A DNA stretch of 64,000 nt from Pigmentiphaga sp. H8. Its GTDB lineage: Bacteria; Pseudomonadota; Gammaproteobacteria; Burkholderiales; Burkholderiaceae_B. A program made the position numbers and the translations under genes. A model generated the notes under the pieces. The model was not told the DNA's origin, searched no databases, and saw only the letters and a list, made by a program, of their open reading frames with translations. Where the stretch lies: NCBI RefSeq assembly GCF_003854895.1, contig NZ_CP033966.1, forward strand, positions 3,038,001 to 3,102,000, written 5' to 3'. Below are positions 16,699 to 25,248 of the stretch, piece by piece (the first letter of the stretch is position 1; every line of letters starts with the position of its first letter).

Positions 16699-18657
16699 TC
16701 ATGGCGCGGCGCCGTAGTCGACCTCGACGATGAGATCGCCCTCGCGGACGCTCTCTCCCCGCGCATAGCGCAAGGCCTGAACGATGCCGGCCTCGCGGGC
16801 GGTGATGGCATGCTCCATCTTCATCGCCTCGATGATGGCCAGCGTGTCGCCCGGCTGGACCCGGTCGCCGGGCCGCACCGGCAGCGCCGCGACGACGCCC
16901 GACATCGGCGCCGTGGCCAGCCGGTCCGCGTCCGCGCCATCGGCCTCGCGAGTCCTGCGCGGACGCACGGTGTAGTGGTCGCCGTCCACCTGCACATGCC
17001 AGCCGGATTCGGCCGGGCACGCTTCCCAGTAGCGGCCGTCCACCTGTCCGCGCAGGTTCGAGGCGTCGCGCACGACATGCGACGCCCTGCCGGCCGCCTC
17101 CACTGTCACGCCCCGGCCATCGGCCGCCGCGAAGCCCGCCGCGACCGGTTCCTGGTCCAGCTCGAAATGCGCGCGCCCCAGCGGCGCCTCGGCATCCAGG
17201 CAATGCCGGTCCATTGCCCCCTGCCCGGCCTCCCGCGTCCACGGCGAACCTGGCTCCGCGGCCACGGGAAAATGCAGCGCGGCGCCCACCGCCACGGCCG
17301 CCTCGCGGCTGCGCGGCGCTTGCAGATCCTTGCGCTCATCCAGGTAACGCGTGTGAACGTGCCCCGAACCGACCGCCGGATCGCCCAGAACGCGCGACAA
17401 GTAACCCACGTTGGCGGCCACGCCCAGCAGCACGGTGTCGTCCAGGCCCGCCCTGAGCGCAGCCAGCGCGGCCTGGCGGTCGCCGGCGTGGGCGATGAGC
17501 TTGGCCACCATGGGATCATAGAAAGACGGGACCTCGCCCGAAGCGTCCAGCGCCGTGTCCACCCGCAGGCCGGCGGGCCATCGCGCGTGGACCACCGTGC
17601 CCGGCGACGGCCGAAAATCCTGCGCGGGATCCTCGGCGTAGACGCGCGCCTCGATGGCATGGCCATGGCATGCGATGGCGGATTGCGCCAGCGGCAAGGC
17701 CTCGCCCGCCGCCACCCGCAGTTGCCATTCCACGAGATCCAGGCCCGTAACGGCCTCGGTAACCGGATGCTCGACCTGCAGGCGCGTATTCACCTCCAGG
17801 AAGTAGCATTGGAGATCGCGGCCGACGATGAACTCGAAGGTTCCGGCGTTGCGGTAGTTCAGGCTGCGCGCGCCTTGCAGCGCCGCCTCCAGCAGACGCT
17901 CGCGCGCCTGGGCGGGCAGGTCCGGCGCGGGCGCCTCTTCCACCACTTTCTGGTGGCGGCGCTGGAGCGAGCATTCGCGTTCGAAAAGGTGCACCGCCCC
18001 GCCCCGGCCGTCGCCGAAGATCTGCACTTCGATGTGGCGCGGCTGGCCGATGTAGCGCTCGACGATCATGCGGCCGTCGCCGAAACTGCTGCGCGCCACC
18101 CTGATCGCCGACTCGATCGCGTCCGCCAATCCTTCATGGCGCGTGATGACCTGCATGCCCTTGCCGCCGCCACCGGCCGAGGGCTTGAGCAATACCGGCA
18201 GTTCGATGGCGCGCACCTGCGCCTCGAGCTGCCCGGGATCGTCGCTGGCTTCGTCGGTGCCCGGCACCACGGGAACGCCCGCCGCGCGCATCAGTGCCTT
18301 GGCTCGCGCCTTGTCGCCCAGCATGGAAATGGTTTCGGGCGCGGGTCCGATGAACACCAGTCCCGCGTGCTCGACGGCCGCGGCGAATTCGCTGTTCTCG
18401 GACAGGAAGCCGTAGCCCGGGTGCACCGCTTCACAGTTCGTGCGCAGCGCCGCCTCGACCAGCCGGTCGCCGCGCAGATAACTGTCGCCGGCCGGCCCCG
18501 GTCCCAGGCACACCGTTTCCACCGCGCCGCCCAGATGGGCCGCGGCGGAGTCGGCTTCGGAGTGGACCGCCACATACTCGATGCCCAGGCGCCTGCACGT
18601 GCGCGCGATGCGCCGGGCAATCTCTCCCCGGTTCGCGATCAGGATTCTCTTCCACAT
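16699..18657 (-). CDS. Biotin-dependent acyl-CoA carboxylase, alpha subunit (BC + BCCP)
   Basis: 652-aa subunit: N-terminal biotin carboxylase with ATP-grasp (starts KRILIANRGEIARRIARTC; glycine loop in KPSAGGGGKGMQVI; ERECSLQRRHQKVVEEAP), a linker domain, and C-terminal biotin carboxyl carrier with EAMKMEH (biotinyl Lys near 613). It carboxylates biotin for the beta subunit encoded 3 bp upstream. This architecture is shared by methylcrotonyl-, geranyl- and related acyl-CoA carboxylases. The AtuA-like neighbours suggest a geranyl-CoA or branched enoyl-CoA substrate, but this is inference. Confidence 0.93.
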   Translation of the reverse strand: MWKRILIANRGEIARRIARTCRRLGIEYVAVHSEADSAAAHLGGAVETVCLGPGPAGDSYLRGDRLVEAALRTNCEAVHPGYGFLSENSEFAAAVEHAGLVFIGPAPETISMLGDKARAKALMRAAGVPVVPGTDEASDDPGQLEAQVRAIELPVLLKPSAGGGGKGMQVITRHEGLADAIESAIRVARSSFGDGRMIVERYIGQPRHIEVQIFGDGRGGAVHLFERECSLQRRHQKVVEEAPAPDLPAQARERLLEAALQGARSLNYRNAGTFEFIVGRDLQCYFLEVNTRLQVEHPVTEAVTGLDLVEWQLRVAAGEALPLAQSAIACHGHAIEARVYAEDPAQDFRPSPGTVVHARWPAGLRVDTALDASGEVPSFYDPMVAKLIAHAGDRQAALAALRAGLDDTVLLGVAANVGYLSRVLGDPAVGSGHVHTRYLDERKDLQAPRSREAAVAVGAALHFPVAAEPGSPWTREAGQGAMDRHCLDAEAPLGRAHFELDQEPVAAGFAAADGRGVTVEAAGRASHVVRDASNLRGQVDGRYWEACPAESGWHVQVDGDHYTVRPRRTREADGADADRLATAPMSGVVAALPVRPGDRVQPGDTLAIIEAMKMEHAITAREAGIVQALRYARGESVREGDLIVEVDYGAAP

Positions 18658-18660
18658 GTC

Positions 18661-20265
18661 CTACATCCTGAAAACGCCGAAGCGTGTCGATTCCTCGGGG
18701 CTGCCCGCCGCCAGCGCCAGGCCCAGCGTCAACCATGCGCGCGTATCGGCGGGCTCGATCACGCTGTCCACCCACAGGCGCGACGCCGCATGCAGGGCCG
18801 TGCTCTCGGCATCGTAGACGGCGCGCACCGGGGCCTTGAAGGCCTCGGACTCCTCGGCGGAAAATGCCTTGCCCTGGCGCGCCAGTTGCTCGGCGCGCAC
18901 CAGGGCCAGCACCGTGGCGGCCTGCTCGCCCCCCATCACCGACGTCCTCGCGTTCGGCCACATCGCCATCAGGCGCGGCCCGAAGGCGCGCCCGCACATG
19001 GCATAGGCGCCCGCGCCGTAGCTGCCGCCTATGACCACGCTGAACTTGGGCACGCGCGCGGTGGACACCGCGTTGACCATCTTGGCACCGTCCTTGGCGA
19101 TCCCGCCCTGCTCGTACTGCACGCCGACCATGAAGCCGCTGATGTTGTGCAGGAACACCAGCGGGATATTCTCCTGGCAGCACAGCTCGATGAAGTTGGC
19201 CGCCTTCTGCGCACTCTGGCCGAACAGCACCCCGTCGTTGGCCAGGATGCCGACCGGATAGCCGCCTATCGCGCCCGTGCCGCAGATCAGGCTGGCGCCG
19301 TAGCGCTCCCGGTAGGCGACGAACTCGCTGCCGTCCAGCAGCCGCGCCAGCACGTCGCGGATCGGAATGGCCTGCTTCGGATTGGCGGGAATCAGCCCGG
19401 GCAGTTCGGCCGGATCGTGGCGCGGCGGAACCGGCGCCCGTGGCGGTGCCGGCAAGGCACCGGTCTTGCCACGCGCCACGATGTCCCGGACCAGTGTCAG
19501 CGCGTGCAGCTCGTCGTGGGCGAAATGATCGGCGACGCCGGACAGGCGCGTATGAACGTCGGCCCCGCCCAGCGCCTGCGCATCGACCCGTTCGCCGGTG
19601 GCCGCCTGCACGAGCTGCGGCCCACCCAGGTAGACCGTGCCGGCCTGGTCGACGATGACGGTCTCGTCGCACATCGCGGGAATGTAGGCGCCGCCCGCCG
19701 TGCACGCTCCCAGCACGGCCGCGACCTGCTTCAGGCCCAGGGCGGACATCTCGGCGATGTTGCGGAAGATCTTGCCGAAATGATGTTCGTCGGGAAAGAT
19801 GTCCCCCTGCAGCGGCAGGTAGGCGCCGCCGGAATCCACCAGGTAGACGCACGGCAGCCCGTTCTCGCGGGCAATGGCCTGCGCGCGCAACTGCTTCTTG
19901 ATGGTGAGCGGATAGTAGGTGCCGCCCTTCACCGTCGCGTCGTTGGCCATGACCACGCAGGCGCGGCCCGCCACCATCCCGATGCCGGTGATCATGCCCG
20001 CGCCCGGCGACTGGCCGTCGTACAAGCCATCGGCCGCGAGTTGCCCGATCTCCAGGAACGGCGTTGCGGGATCCAGCAAGGTATTGATCCGTTCGCGCGG
20101 CAGCAGCTTGCCCCGCGCGAGATGCGTCTGGCGCGCGCGCTCGCCGCCGCCTTCGATGGCGCGCCGGCGCGCGGCATCCAGCGGTACGCGCAGTTCGGCA
20201 TAGGCCGCGGCGTTGGCGGCGAACTCCTTGCCGTCGGTGCGCGTGCGGGAGGATAGGATGGCCAT
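18661..20265 (-). CDS. Acyl-CoA carboxylase, carboxyltransferase (beta) subunit, MCC/GCC type
   Basis: 534-aa carboxyltransferase, the usual length for methylcrotonyl-CoA carboxylase beta or AtuC. Diagnostic blocks are GGTYYPLTIKKQLRAQAIA, YLVDSGGAYLPLQ, GACTAGGAYIPAMCDE and the second-half GGSYGAGAYAMCGRAFGPR. With the alpha subunit it would add a carboxyl group to an alpha,beta-unsaturated branched acyl-CoA. No acyl-CoA dehydrogenase or HMG-CoA-type lyase is in the operon, which argues against simple leucine breakdown. Confidence 0.93.
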   Translation of the reverse strand: MAILSSRTRTDGKEFAANAAAYAELRVPLDAARRRAIEGGGERARQTHLARGKLLPRERINTLLDPATPFLEIGQLAADGLYDGQSPGAGMITGIGMVAGRACVVMANDATVKGGTYYPLTIKKQLRAQAIARENGLPCVYLVDSGGAYLPLQGDIFPDEHHFGKIFRNIAEMSALGLKQVAAVLGACTAGGAYIPAMCDETVIVDQAGTVYLGGPQLVQAATGERVDAQALGGADVHTRLSGVADHFAHDELHALTLVRDIVARGKTGALPAPPRAPVPPRHDPAELPGLIPANPKQAIPIRDVLARLLDGSEFVAYRERYGASLICGTGAIGGYPVGILANDGVLFGQSAQKAANFIELCCQENIPLVFLHNISGFMVGVQYEQGGIAKDGAKMVNAVSTARVPKFSVVIGGSYGAGAYAMCGRAFGPRLMAMWPNARTSVMGGEQAATVLALVRAEQLARQGKAFSAEESEAFKAPVRAVYDAESTALHAASRLWVDSVIEPADTRAWLTLGLALAAGSPEESTRFGVFRM

Positions 20266-20277
20266 GGCGTCGAATCG

Positions 20278-20610
20278 TCAGGAAAGCGTCTCGGCGCCAC
20301 GCACCGGCAAACGCATCAAGGCATAGCCCAGCGACTTGCCGGTCTGGTCCAGCCGCAGGGTGCGCGTGGCACCACCGCCCAACGCGTGGCGCATGACCAC
20401 GACCACCGCGCCGATGTTGTCCATGGGATGGCACTCCACCTCGCCCCGCACCCAGTCGCCGTAGATCCGCTTCACGTCGGCCGGCGTCACGCTGGCGCGC
20501 AGCCACGCATATTCTCGCGGGCCGCGGGCAACCAGGCCCACGGAGCAGACGTCCCCCTTGTCTCCGGACCGCACGTAGGCGATATCTTTCACTTGCAGTG
20601 TCATCGGCAT
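20278..20610 (-). CDS. AtuA-like C-terminal (ferredoxin-fold) domain protein
   Basis: 110-aa protein. The segment VKDIAYVRSGDKGDVCSVGLVAR matches the small domain that is fused to, or encoded beside, AtuA/DUF1446 proteins. Here it is a separate gene starting 5 bp after the AtuA-like stop, with the TGAGGAG stop/ribosome-site overlap just before its ATG. The biochemical role of AtuA and this partner is not known; both always travel with acyl-CoA carboxylase operons. Confidence 0.85.
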   Translation of the reverse strand: MPMTLQVKDIAYVRSGDKGDVCSVGLVARGPREYAWLRASVTPADVKRIYGDWVRGEVECHPMDNIGAVVVVMRHALGGGATRTLRLDQTGKSLGYALMRLPVRGAETLS

Positions 20611-20615
20611 GCTCC

Positions 20616-21992
20616 TCAAGCCACCAGGATCTCGGTCTTCTGTACGACGGCGTCGCGCGGGATCAGCGTCGGCCACAGCGCGATGACGGGACGCGGCTTC
20701 ATCGGCGTGCCGAACGACGTGCCGCCCGGCCCCATGATCCAAAGATTCGTCCCGGCCCGCCGCACCTTGTCGGCTTCCTCCTGGGTACGCGTACGCACCG
20801 CGCAGCGCAGCCCCACCTCGGGCAGTTCGTTGGCCCACTCCCGGCCGGGAAACGCCGCCGCCGGCCCATGCAGGGTGTTCAGGCCGACGAAATCGAAATG
20901 CACCTGGTCGGCCGCGAGCCCCATCCGCTCGAAACGCTCGAGCAGGGTCTCGCGCGCCTTCACGGCACGGTCGTAGGCATTGGGCCACGGGAAAAAGGCC
21001 ATCGTCTCCCCTATCCAGCCGTCCTGGTAGCCCACTACCATCTTCCACTGGTCGGGCGCGGGCTCCCCCCGCATGCCGCTGACGCGGACGCGGTCCTGGC
21101 CTTCGTCATTCAGCGCGAGAGACGTGAAATCCGCCACCGCGTCGGGCATCAGATAGCGGCGGGGATCGCCGATTTCGTAGACGAGGTGTTCCTTGACGGT
21201 CCACTGATCGACCCGGCCGCCGCTGCCCGGCAGCTTGGTGACGGTGGCATCGCCCGTCTCGCCGACCTCCAGGATGGGGAAACCGACCCGGCCCATGTGC
21301 GGCATTTCCGCGAACCGCGACGACATGCCGCCCGAGCAGCCCGCCGCGCATTCGACGATATGCCCCAGCGTGACCGCCGCGGCATACCGGTCCACGTGCG
21401 CCGCGTCGCGGCGCCAGCCGAATTCGTGCGCCAACGGACCGACGTACAGCGCGTTGTCCGACACCCGTCCGGCGATGACGACATCGGCCCCGCCGGCCAG
21501 CCCCTCGCTTATCCCCGAGCTGTCGGTATAGACGTTCGCGCAGACCACGCGATCGCGAATGGCCGCGAAATCCTCGTCTCCCGTATCGAGATTGCGCAGC
21601 GGCACGCCTTGCGCGGCCAGGGCATCCAGCTTGTCCAGCATGTCATCGCCCTCGATCAGGGCGATGCGGGCGCCGCCCAGTCCCGCCTGGCGGGCCCCCT
21701 GGGCGATCCGGTCAGCCGCGGCGCGCGGATTGACGCCGCCGCCATTGGAAATCAAGCGCGTGCCGGCGGCCTTGGCCTTCGGCAGCAACGCGATCATGGC
21801 CTGCACCGCATCCGGCACGTAGCCGGCATCGGGCCGCTTCAGCTTCTGCCGCTGCAGCAATGCCATGGTCAGTTCGGCCAGATAGTCGAAACACAGGTAG
21901 TCCAGGTTCGCCCGTTCCAGCAGTTCTTCCGCGGGGTCCAGCGCGTCGCCCCAGAAACCCGACCCGGCACCCATCCGCACGATGCGGCCCAT
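20616..21992 (-). CDS. Acyclic terpene utilization AtuA family protein (DUF1446)
   Basis: 458-aa protein, first gene of the operon. Recognised by VRMGAGSGFWGDALDPAEELL at the start, the LISNGGGVNPRAAADRI block and VVIAGRVSDNALYVGPL. AtuA is needed for growth on citronellol/geraniol in Pseudomonas, but its reaction is unknown. ATG 21992 has GGAGG at 21998-22002. Strong sigma-70-like promoter and direct repeats lie in the 75 bp upstream. Confidence 0.9.
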   Translation of the reverse strand: MGRIVRMGAGSGFWGDALDPAEELLERANLDYLCFDYLAELTMALLQRQKLKRPDAGYVPDAVQAMIALLPKAKAAGTRLISNGGGVNPRAAADRIAQGARQAGLGGARIALIEGDDMLDKLDALAAQGVPLRNLDTGDEDFAAIRDRVVCANVYTDSSGISEGLAGGADVVIAGRVSDNALYVGPLAHEFGWRRDAAHVDRYAAAVTLGHIVECAAGCSGGMSSRFAEMPHMGRVGFPILEVGETGDATVTKLPGSGGRVDQWTVKEHLVYEIGDPRRYLMPDAVADFTSLALNDEGQDRVRVSGMRGEPAPDQWKMVVGYQDGWIGETMAFFPWPNAYDRAVKARETLLERFERMGLAADQVHFDFVGLNTLHGPAAAFPGREWANELPEVGLRCAVRTRTQEEADKVRRAGTNLWIMGPGGTSFGTPMKPRPVIALWPTLIPRDAVVQKTEILVA

Positions 21993-22006
21993 ATCTGCCT
22001 CCGCTT

Positions 22007-22035
22007 TCTAATTTCGTTTTATTTTGTCTAATTTC
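22007..22035. promoter_or_regulatory. Two direct repeats 20 bp apart between promoter and start of the carboxylase operon
   Basis: TCTAATTTC occurs at 22007-22015 and 22027-22035 (GAAATTAGA on the minus strand), exactly two helical turns apart, downstream of the -10 box. Position fits an operator that blocks transcription; an IclR regulator encoded next to the operon is the likely ligand, by inference only. Confidence 0.55.
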
Positions 22036-22065
22036 ATTATATTTTTCATTCGACGAAAACGTCAA
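22036..22065 (-). promoter_or_regulatory. Near-consensus sigma-70 promoter of the nine-gene operon
   Basis: On the minus strand TTGACG (22060-22065) is followed after 18 bp by a perfect TATAAT (22036-22041). The AT-rich stretch is striking in this GC-rich DNA and points at the AtuA-like start codon at 21992. Confidence 0.75.
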
Positions 22066-22173
22066 GCGCGAGATCCAGGCTCGTCCGGGGTCAGGTTGCT
22101 TGGGGATTGCGCGGTTGCTGGCGGTAAGCGTACATGGGACCGGGCTGCTGCCCCTGCCCCCGTTCGTCTTCGG

Positions 22174-23145
22174 CTATGCGCGGCTCTTCGTCATCGGCGT
22201 CTGCGCGATGGGGCTGGCACTGATCATGGACTTGCTCGTCGTCCGCTCGCCCGTGCTGCCTTGATCGAAAGCCAGCACAGCCTCCGAGACCCGCCGGCGC
22301 AGCCTCTCGATCGCGGCCTCGACCTTGCGGACCGACAACAGGTACTTCCATGAATGTTCCCGCATCCATCGGCCGGGCATCAGCGGCGGCGCGGTAACCG
22401 TCACGCTGGGCGCCCAGCCCGGCGCCCAGCGCACCGCGATTCGCGGCCGCATCGCGAGCGAGACGGCCGGTACTCCCACGTTGGAGGCCAGGTGGGCAAG
22501 GCCCGAATCGTTCCCCACGAAAAGACGAGCCGTTGCGAGCCAGCGCGCCAGGTCGTCAAGGGATTCGTGCGAGACCAGGCGAAAGCCCTGTGCTTCTACC
22601 CATGCCCATTCCTCGCGCTCGCGCGGCGCGACGACGAAGCTCGGCTCGTAGCCCCGGCCGCGCAGCCGGCGCGCGAGTTTCAGGAAACGACCGGGCAGCC
22701 ACTGCTTCTGGATGTCGCTTGCCGTGGGATGAATGATTACCCGATTGCCCACCCCCGACACGCCGACGTCGACCGGCACGGCCAGGCCGTTGTCGCGCGT
22801 CAGGGCATCCAGCCCGAAACAATGGCGACATACGTCCAGCTGGATGTCCACCATGGGCTTGACCTGGCGATACGTGGGCCATCCGTCCATGCCCCAGACG
22901 CGCGGATGCCAGTCGTGCACATCGTCCGGCACGTCGGTTTCGTAGGCGTGCAGCACCACGTCGAAACGCTCGAGCCGGCTCCGGGCCTGCGTCGCATGCA
23001 GGGCGGGCTCTATGCGAAAGCCGGGAAACCACGTGCGCATGGCATGCAGATGGCGGCTGAAGACCGTGACATCGATCCCATGGCGGACGAGATTGTTGGC
23101 GACCACCATCGAGATCAGCGTGTCGCCGATGCGCGGCGACATCAC
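22174..23145 (-). CDS. Glycosyltransferase family 9 (heptosyltransferase-like)
   Basis: Protein of 323 aa from a GTG at 23145. GT9 features: SPRIGDTLISMVVANNL at the start, KQWLPGRFLKLARRL in the middle and GNDSGLAHLASNVGVPAVSL near residue 230, which binds the nucleotide sugar in heptosyltransferases. The frame stays open upstream and reads PGWSVAFVM just before the chosen start, which looks like the first beta strand of the fold, so the real start may be a non-ATG codon further up. The C-terminal tail of about 25 residues is low-complexity. Likely adds a sugar to lipopolysaccharide or another surface glycan. Confidence 0.8.
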   Translation of the reverse strand: MMSPRIGDTLISMVVANNLVRHGIDVTVFSRHLHAMRTWFPGFRIEPALHATQARSRLERFDVVLHAYETDVPDDVHDWHPRVWGMDGWPTYRQVKPMVDIQLDVCRHCFGLDALTRDNGLAVPVDVGVSGVGNRVIIHPTASDIQKQWLPGRFLKLARRLRGRGYEPSFVVAPREREEWAWVEAQGFRLVSHESLDDLARWLATARLFVGNDSGLAHLASNVGVPAVSLAMRPRIAVRWAPGWAPSVTVTAPPLMPGRWMREHSWKYLLSVRKVEAAIERLRRRVSEAVLAFDQGSTGERTTSKSMISASPIAQTPMTKSRA

Positions 23146-23307
23146 GAAGGCAACAGACCAGCCTGGCTGGATCGGATGTCGGGGATGGTTGATGGCAGCC
23201 CCCTTTGTGCAATGGTCCAGGTCGATGTAATCGACTCTACTCTGCCCTCCGGTGCGACTTGTTTTTTATCGTAACCAAATCGTCACCGGATATTCGCAAG
23301 TGAACGA

Positions 23308-24174
23308 TCAATCGGCGGAGCCGCCCAGGCCCAGGCGCGACCAGAACGAGCGCTTGCGGGTGCGGTGGTTGCCGGCATAGTCGCGCTGCGTGGACTTCAT
23401 CACGTCGCCGAATGGCTGCGGGGCCCGATAGCTGTCGAGCGCATATCCCGCGGACAGCGCTTCCCGATAGCAGGTATCGAATAGCCCGGCCAGGTCGGCC
23501 CTCGGATGCGGCAGCACCCGGCCGTCGAACCAATGCTCGCGGCCTTCCCGCTCCAGCCTGGGGAAGGCGTACTTGTGGCTGAACTGCGTTCCCATGTCCG
23601 AATAATGCAGGATGCGAATGTCATCAAGCGGCGTTCGCTCGCCATCGATGTTGTTGTAGTCGGAATGCATAGGCTCGATCAGCTCGGGATGTCCGGTGAA
23701 ATACCGCATCATGCGCTGGTGCGCGTCGGGCTCGGCGCGCAGGCTTTCGATGGGCGGCAGATGCGCCCGCGCGGCGGCGCAATCCCATACCGTCACGCAA
23801 AAACGCCACGAGGCCTTGCGTCCCTTGCCGCTCAGGACCTTGCCCGCGCCGAACGGCATGCGCCAGAGTTCGGCCAGGTCGCACAGCACCAGCATGTCGG
23901 TGTCCAGGTAGATACCCCGGCCCTGATAGCCGCAGAACGCCGGCACGCCCCAGCGGAATCCCGAGAACGGCGTGGCCCACGCTTGCGTCCGCCAGCCCAA
24001 CCCCCGCTCCGGATCGGCATGCCAGAAGCTGGACGGATCCCTGGAGAGCCGCATCCACTCGATGTCGATGGGCAGCGAACAGTGCTTGCGCGCGCTGTAT
24101 TCCAGCACCATCATCTGTTCGAGATCACAGTCGTTCGGATCGCATCCGACGAAAAGCCTGATCCGGTCTTCCAT
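23308..24174 (-). CDS. GT8-like glycosyltransferase
   Basis: 288-aa protein beginning RLFVGCDPNDCDLEQMMV, with the DXD metal/nucleotide-sugar motif in YLDTDMLVLCDLAEL (about residue 100). This order is typical of GT8-type retaining glycosyltransferases of surface glycans. ATG 24174 has GAGGAG just upstream and lies 13 bp after the stop of the gene above, so it is in the same transcript. The acceptor is unknown. Confidence 0.8.
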   Translation of the reverse strand: MEDRIRLFVGCDPNDCDLEQMMVLEYSARKHCSLPIDIEWMRLSRDPSSFWHADPERGLGWRTQAWATPFSGFRWGVPAFCGYQGRGIYLDTDMLVLCDLAELWRMPFGAGKVLSGKGRKASWRFCVTVWDCAAARAHLPPIESLRAEPDAHQRMMRYFTGHPELIEPMHSDYNNIDGERTPLDDIRILHYSDMGTQFSHKYAFPRLEREGREHWFDGRVLPHPRADLAGLFDTCYREALSAGYALDSYRAPQPFGDVMKSTQRDYAGNHRTRKRSFWSRLGLGGSAD

Positions 24175-24187
24175 ATGCTCCTCGGCA

Positions 24188-25117
24188 TCAACCCCCGGCC
24201 AGCGTGCGCCAATCCTGCTGATGGAACATGCCGCCCGACAGCGCGCCGCCCGGCGACAGGTTGACGATCCGCACGCCCGATTCGCGCAGCAATGCCGCGG
24301 CCCGTGTGAACGATGGCAGGATATGGCCGGGCAGGTATTGGTCGAGCGTGGTGGGAAGGCGATCGGCGGGCGACTCGTAGAAGCGGGCCGCGGTGGCGGC
24401 ATTGCAGAGATCGACGCCATGCAGCACGATTTCCGAGAACCCCAGCCAGGCCATGACCTGAAGGCCAGTGTAAGCCACGGTCCCGACGTCGAACACGCCC
24501 TTGCGGATGTCGCGGCTGAATCCCAACGCCCGGTCCGGGTCGAAAACGGCCAGCTCGCCGTCGGGATGATCGCGCCGCACTTGCGCCATCGTCCGCGCCG
24601 GCAACAACGCGCGCCGCTGGGGATTCTCGATCAGGAACAGCCGGCAGCGCAGCGCCTCGGGTGGTATCCGTTGCAGCACGTGCCACAGGCACAACGGCGT
24701 GGTGAACAACAGCAGGTCCTGCCCGACGATGCGGCGGACCAGCTCGGGGCGGGCGCGCACAAAGCCCGTATCGTTGAAACAGTAATAGTCGAAGCGCAGG
24801 GCGTAACGGTCGAGCAGCGCGATGGCGCCGTTCACGCCCATCACGTTGGTCAAGGACAGCCGGCCGTAGTCGATCTCGTTGATCGACGGGCCGCAGGCGA
24901 TGATGTGCCCCGTTCCGGACGAGGCTCCCCGCGCCACGCTCGCATTGGCCAAGGGCAGCGGCCGGCGCCGGTACGCATAGCCGGCCACATGGCCTTGGGC
25001 GTCGCGTCCGACCGACACGTGCGGCCACAGGCGCTCGTTGTGGCGCTGGCCCGGACCGTGGGTGTAACGGTACAACAGCTTCAGCGCGGTGTTGGCGAAT
25101 CGGCGGGCGACGGGCAT
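24188..25117 (-). CDS. GT42/DUF115-like protein with GPS motif, possible sialyltransferase-fold enzyme
   Basis: 309-aa protein. After a basic N-terminus comes GTGHIIACGPSINEIDYGRL, which resembles the CMP-binding start of GT42 sialyltransferases and of the MptE-like DUF115 fold. A second conserved block is VAYTGLQVMAWLGFSEIVLHG (about residues 218-238). It heads a three-gene glycan run and is divergent from another GT8-like gene. A sugar- or phosphosugar-transferring role is inferred from the motif and the neighbours only. Confidence 0.6.
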   Translation of the reverse strand: MPVARRFANTALKLLYRYTHGPGQRHNERLWPHVSVGRDAQGHVAGYAYRRRPLPLANASVARGASSGTGHIIACGPSINEIDYGRLSLTNVMGVNGAIALLDRYALRFDYYCFNDTGFVRARPELVRRIVGQDLLLFTTPLCLWHVLQRIPPEALRCRLFLIENPQRRALLPARTMAQVRRDHPDGELAVFDPDRALGFSRDIRKGVFDVGTVAYTGLQVMAWLGFSEIVLHGVDLCNAATAARFYESPADRLPTTLDQYLPGHILPSFTRAAALLRESGVRIVNLSPGGALSGGMFHQQDWRTLAGG

Positions 25118-25163
25118 GTGGCCAATTGTTTGCTGATCCGCCGGGAATGTCGAGGCGGCGCCT

Positions 25164-25177
25164 GTTTCTTATGAAAC
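25164..25177. promoter_or_regulatory. Imperfect palindrome in the divergent glycan promoter region
   Basis: GTTTCTTATGAAAC pairs at 6 of 7 positions and lies between the divergent starts at 25117 and 25249. It is a candidate operator for both directions; no regulator is encoded nearby. Confidence 0.35.
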
Positions 25178-25248
25178 GTTGTGATACGCCCGCCCGGGCG
25201 GCGGCCCGGTACAACATGGGGTTCCAGCAGAACTCGACCCGGCCGGCC

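Noticed and set aside
16810..20256. 1148-codon plus-strand open frame
   Set aside because: It is antisense to the carboxylase alpha and beta genes; shadow of high-GC codon bias.
12258..21992. Citronellol/geraniol (atu) pathway
   Set aside because: AtuA-like and carboxylase genes are there, but citronellyl-CoA dehydrogenase and the usual atu set are missing; only family-level naming is safe.
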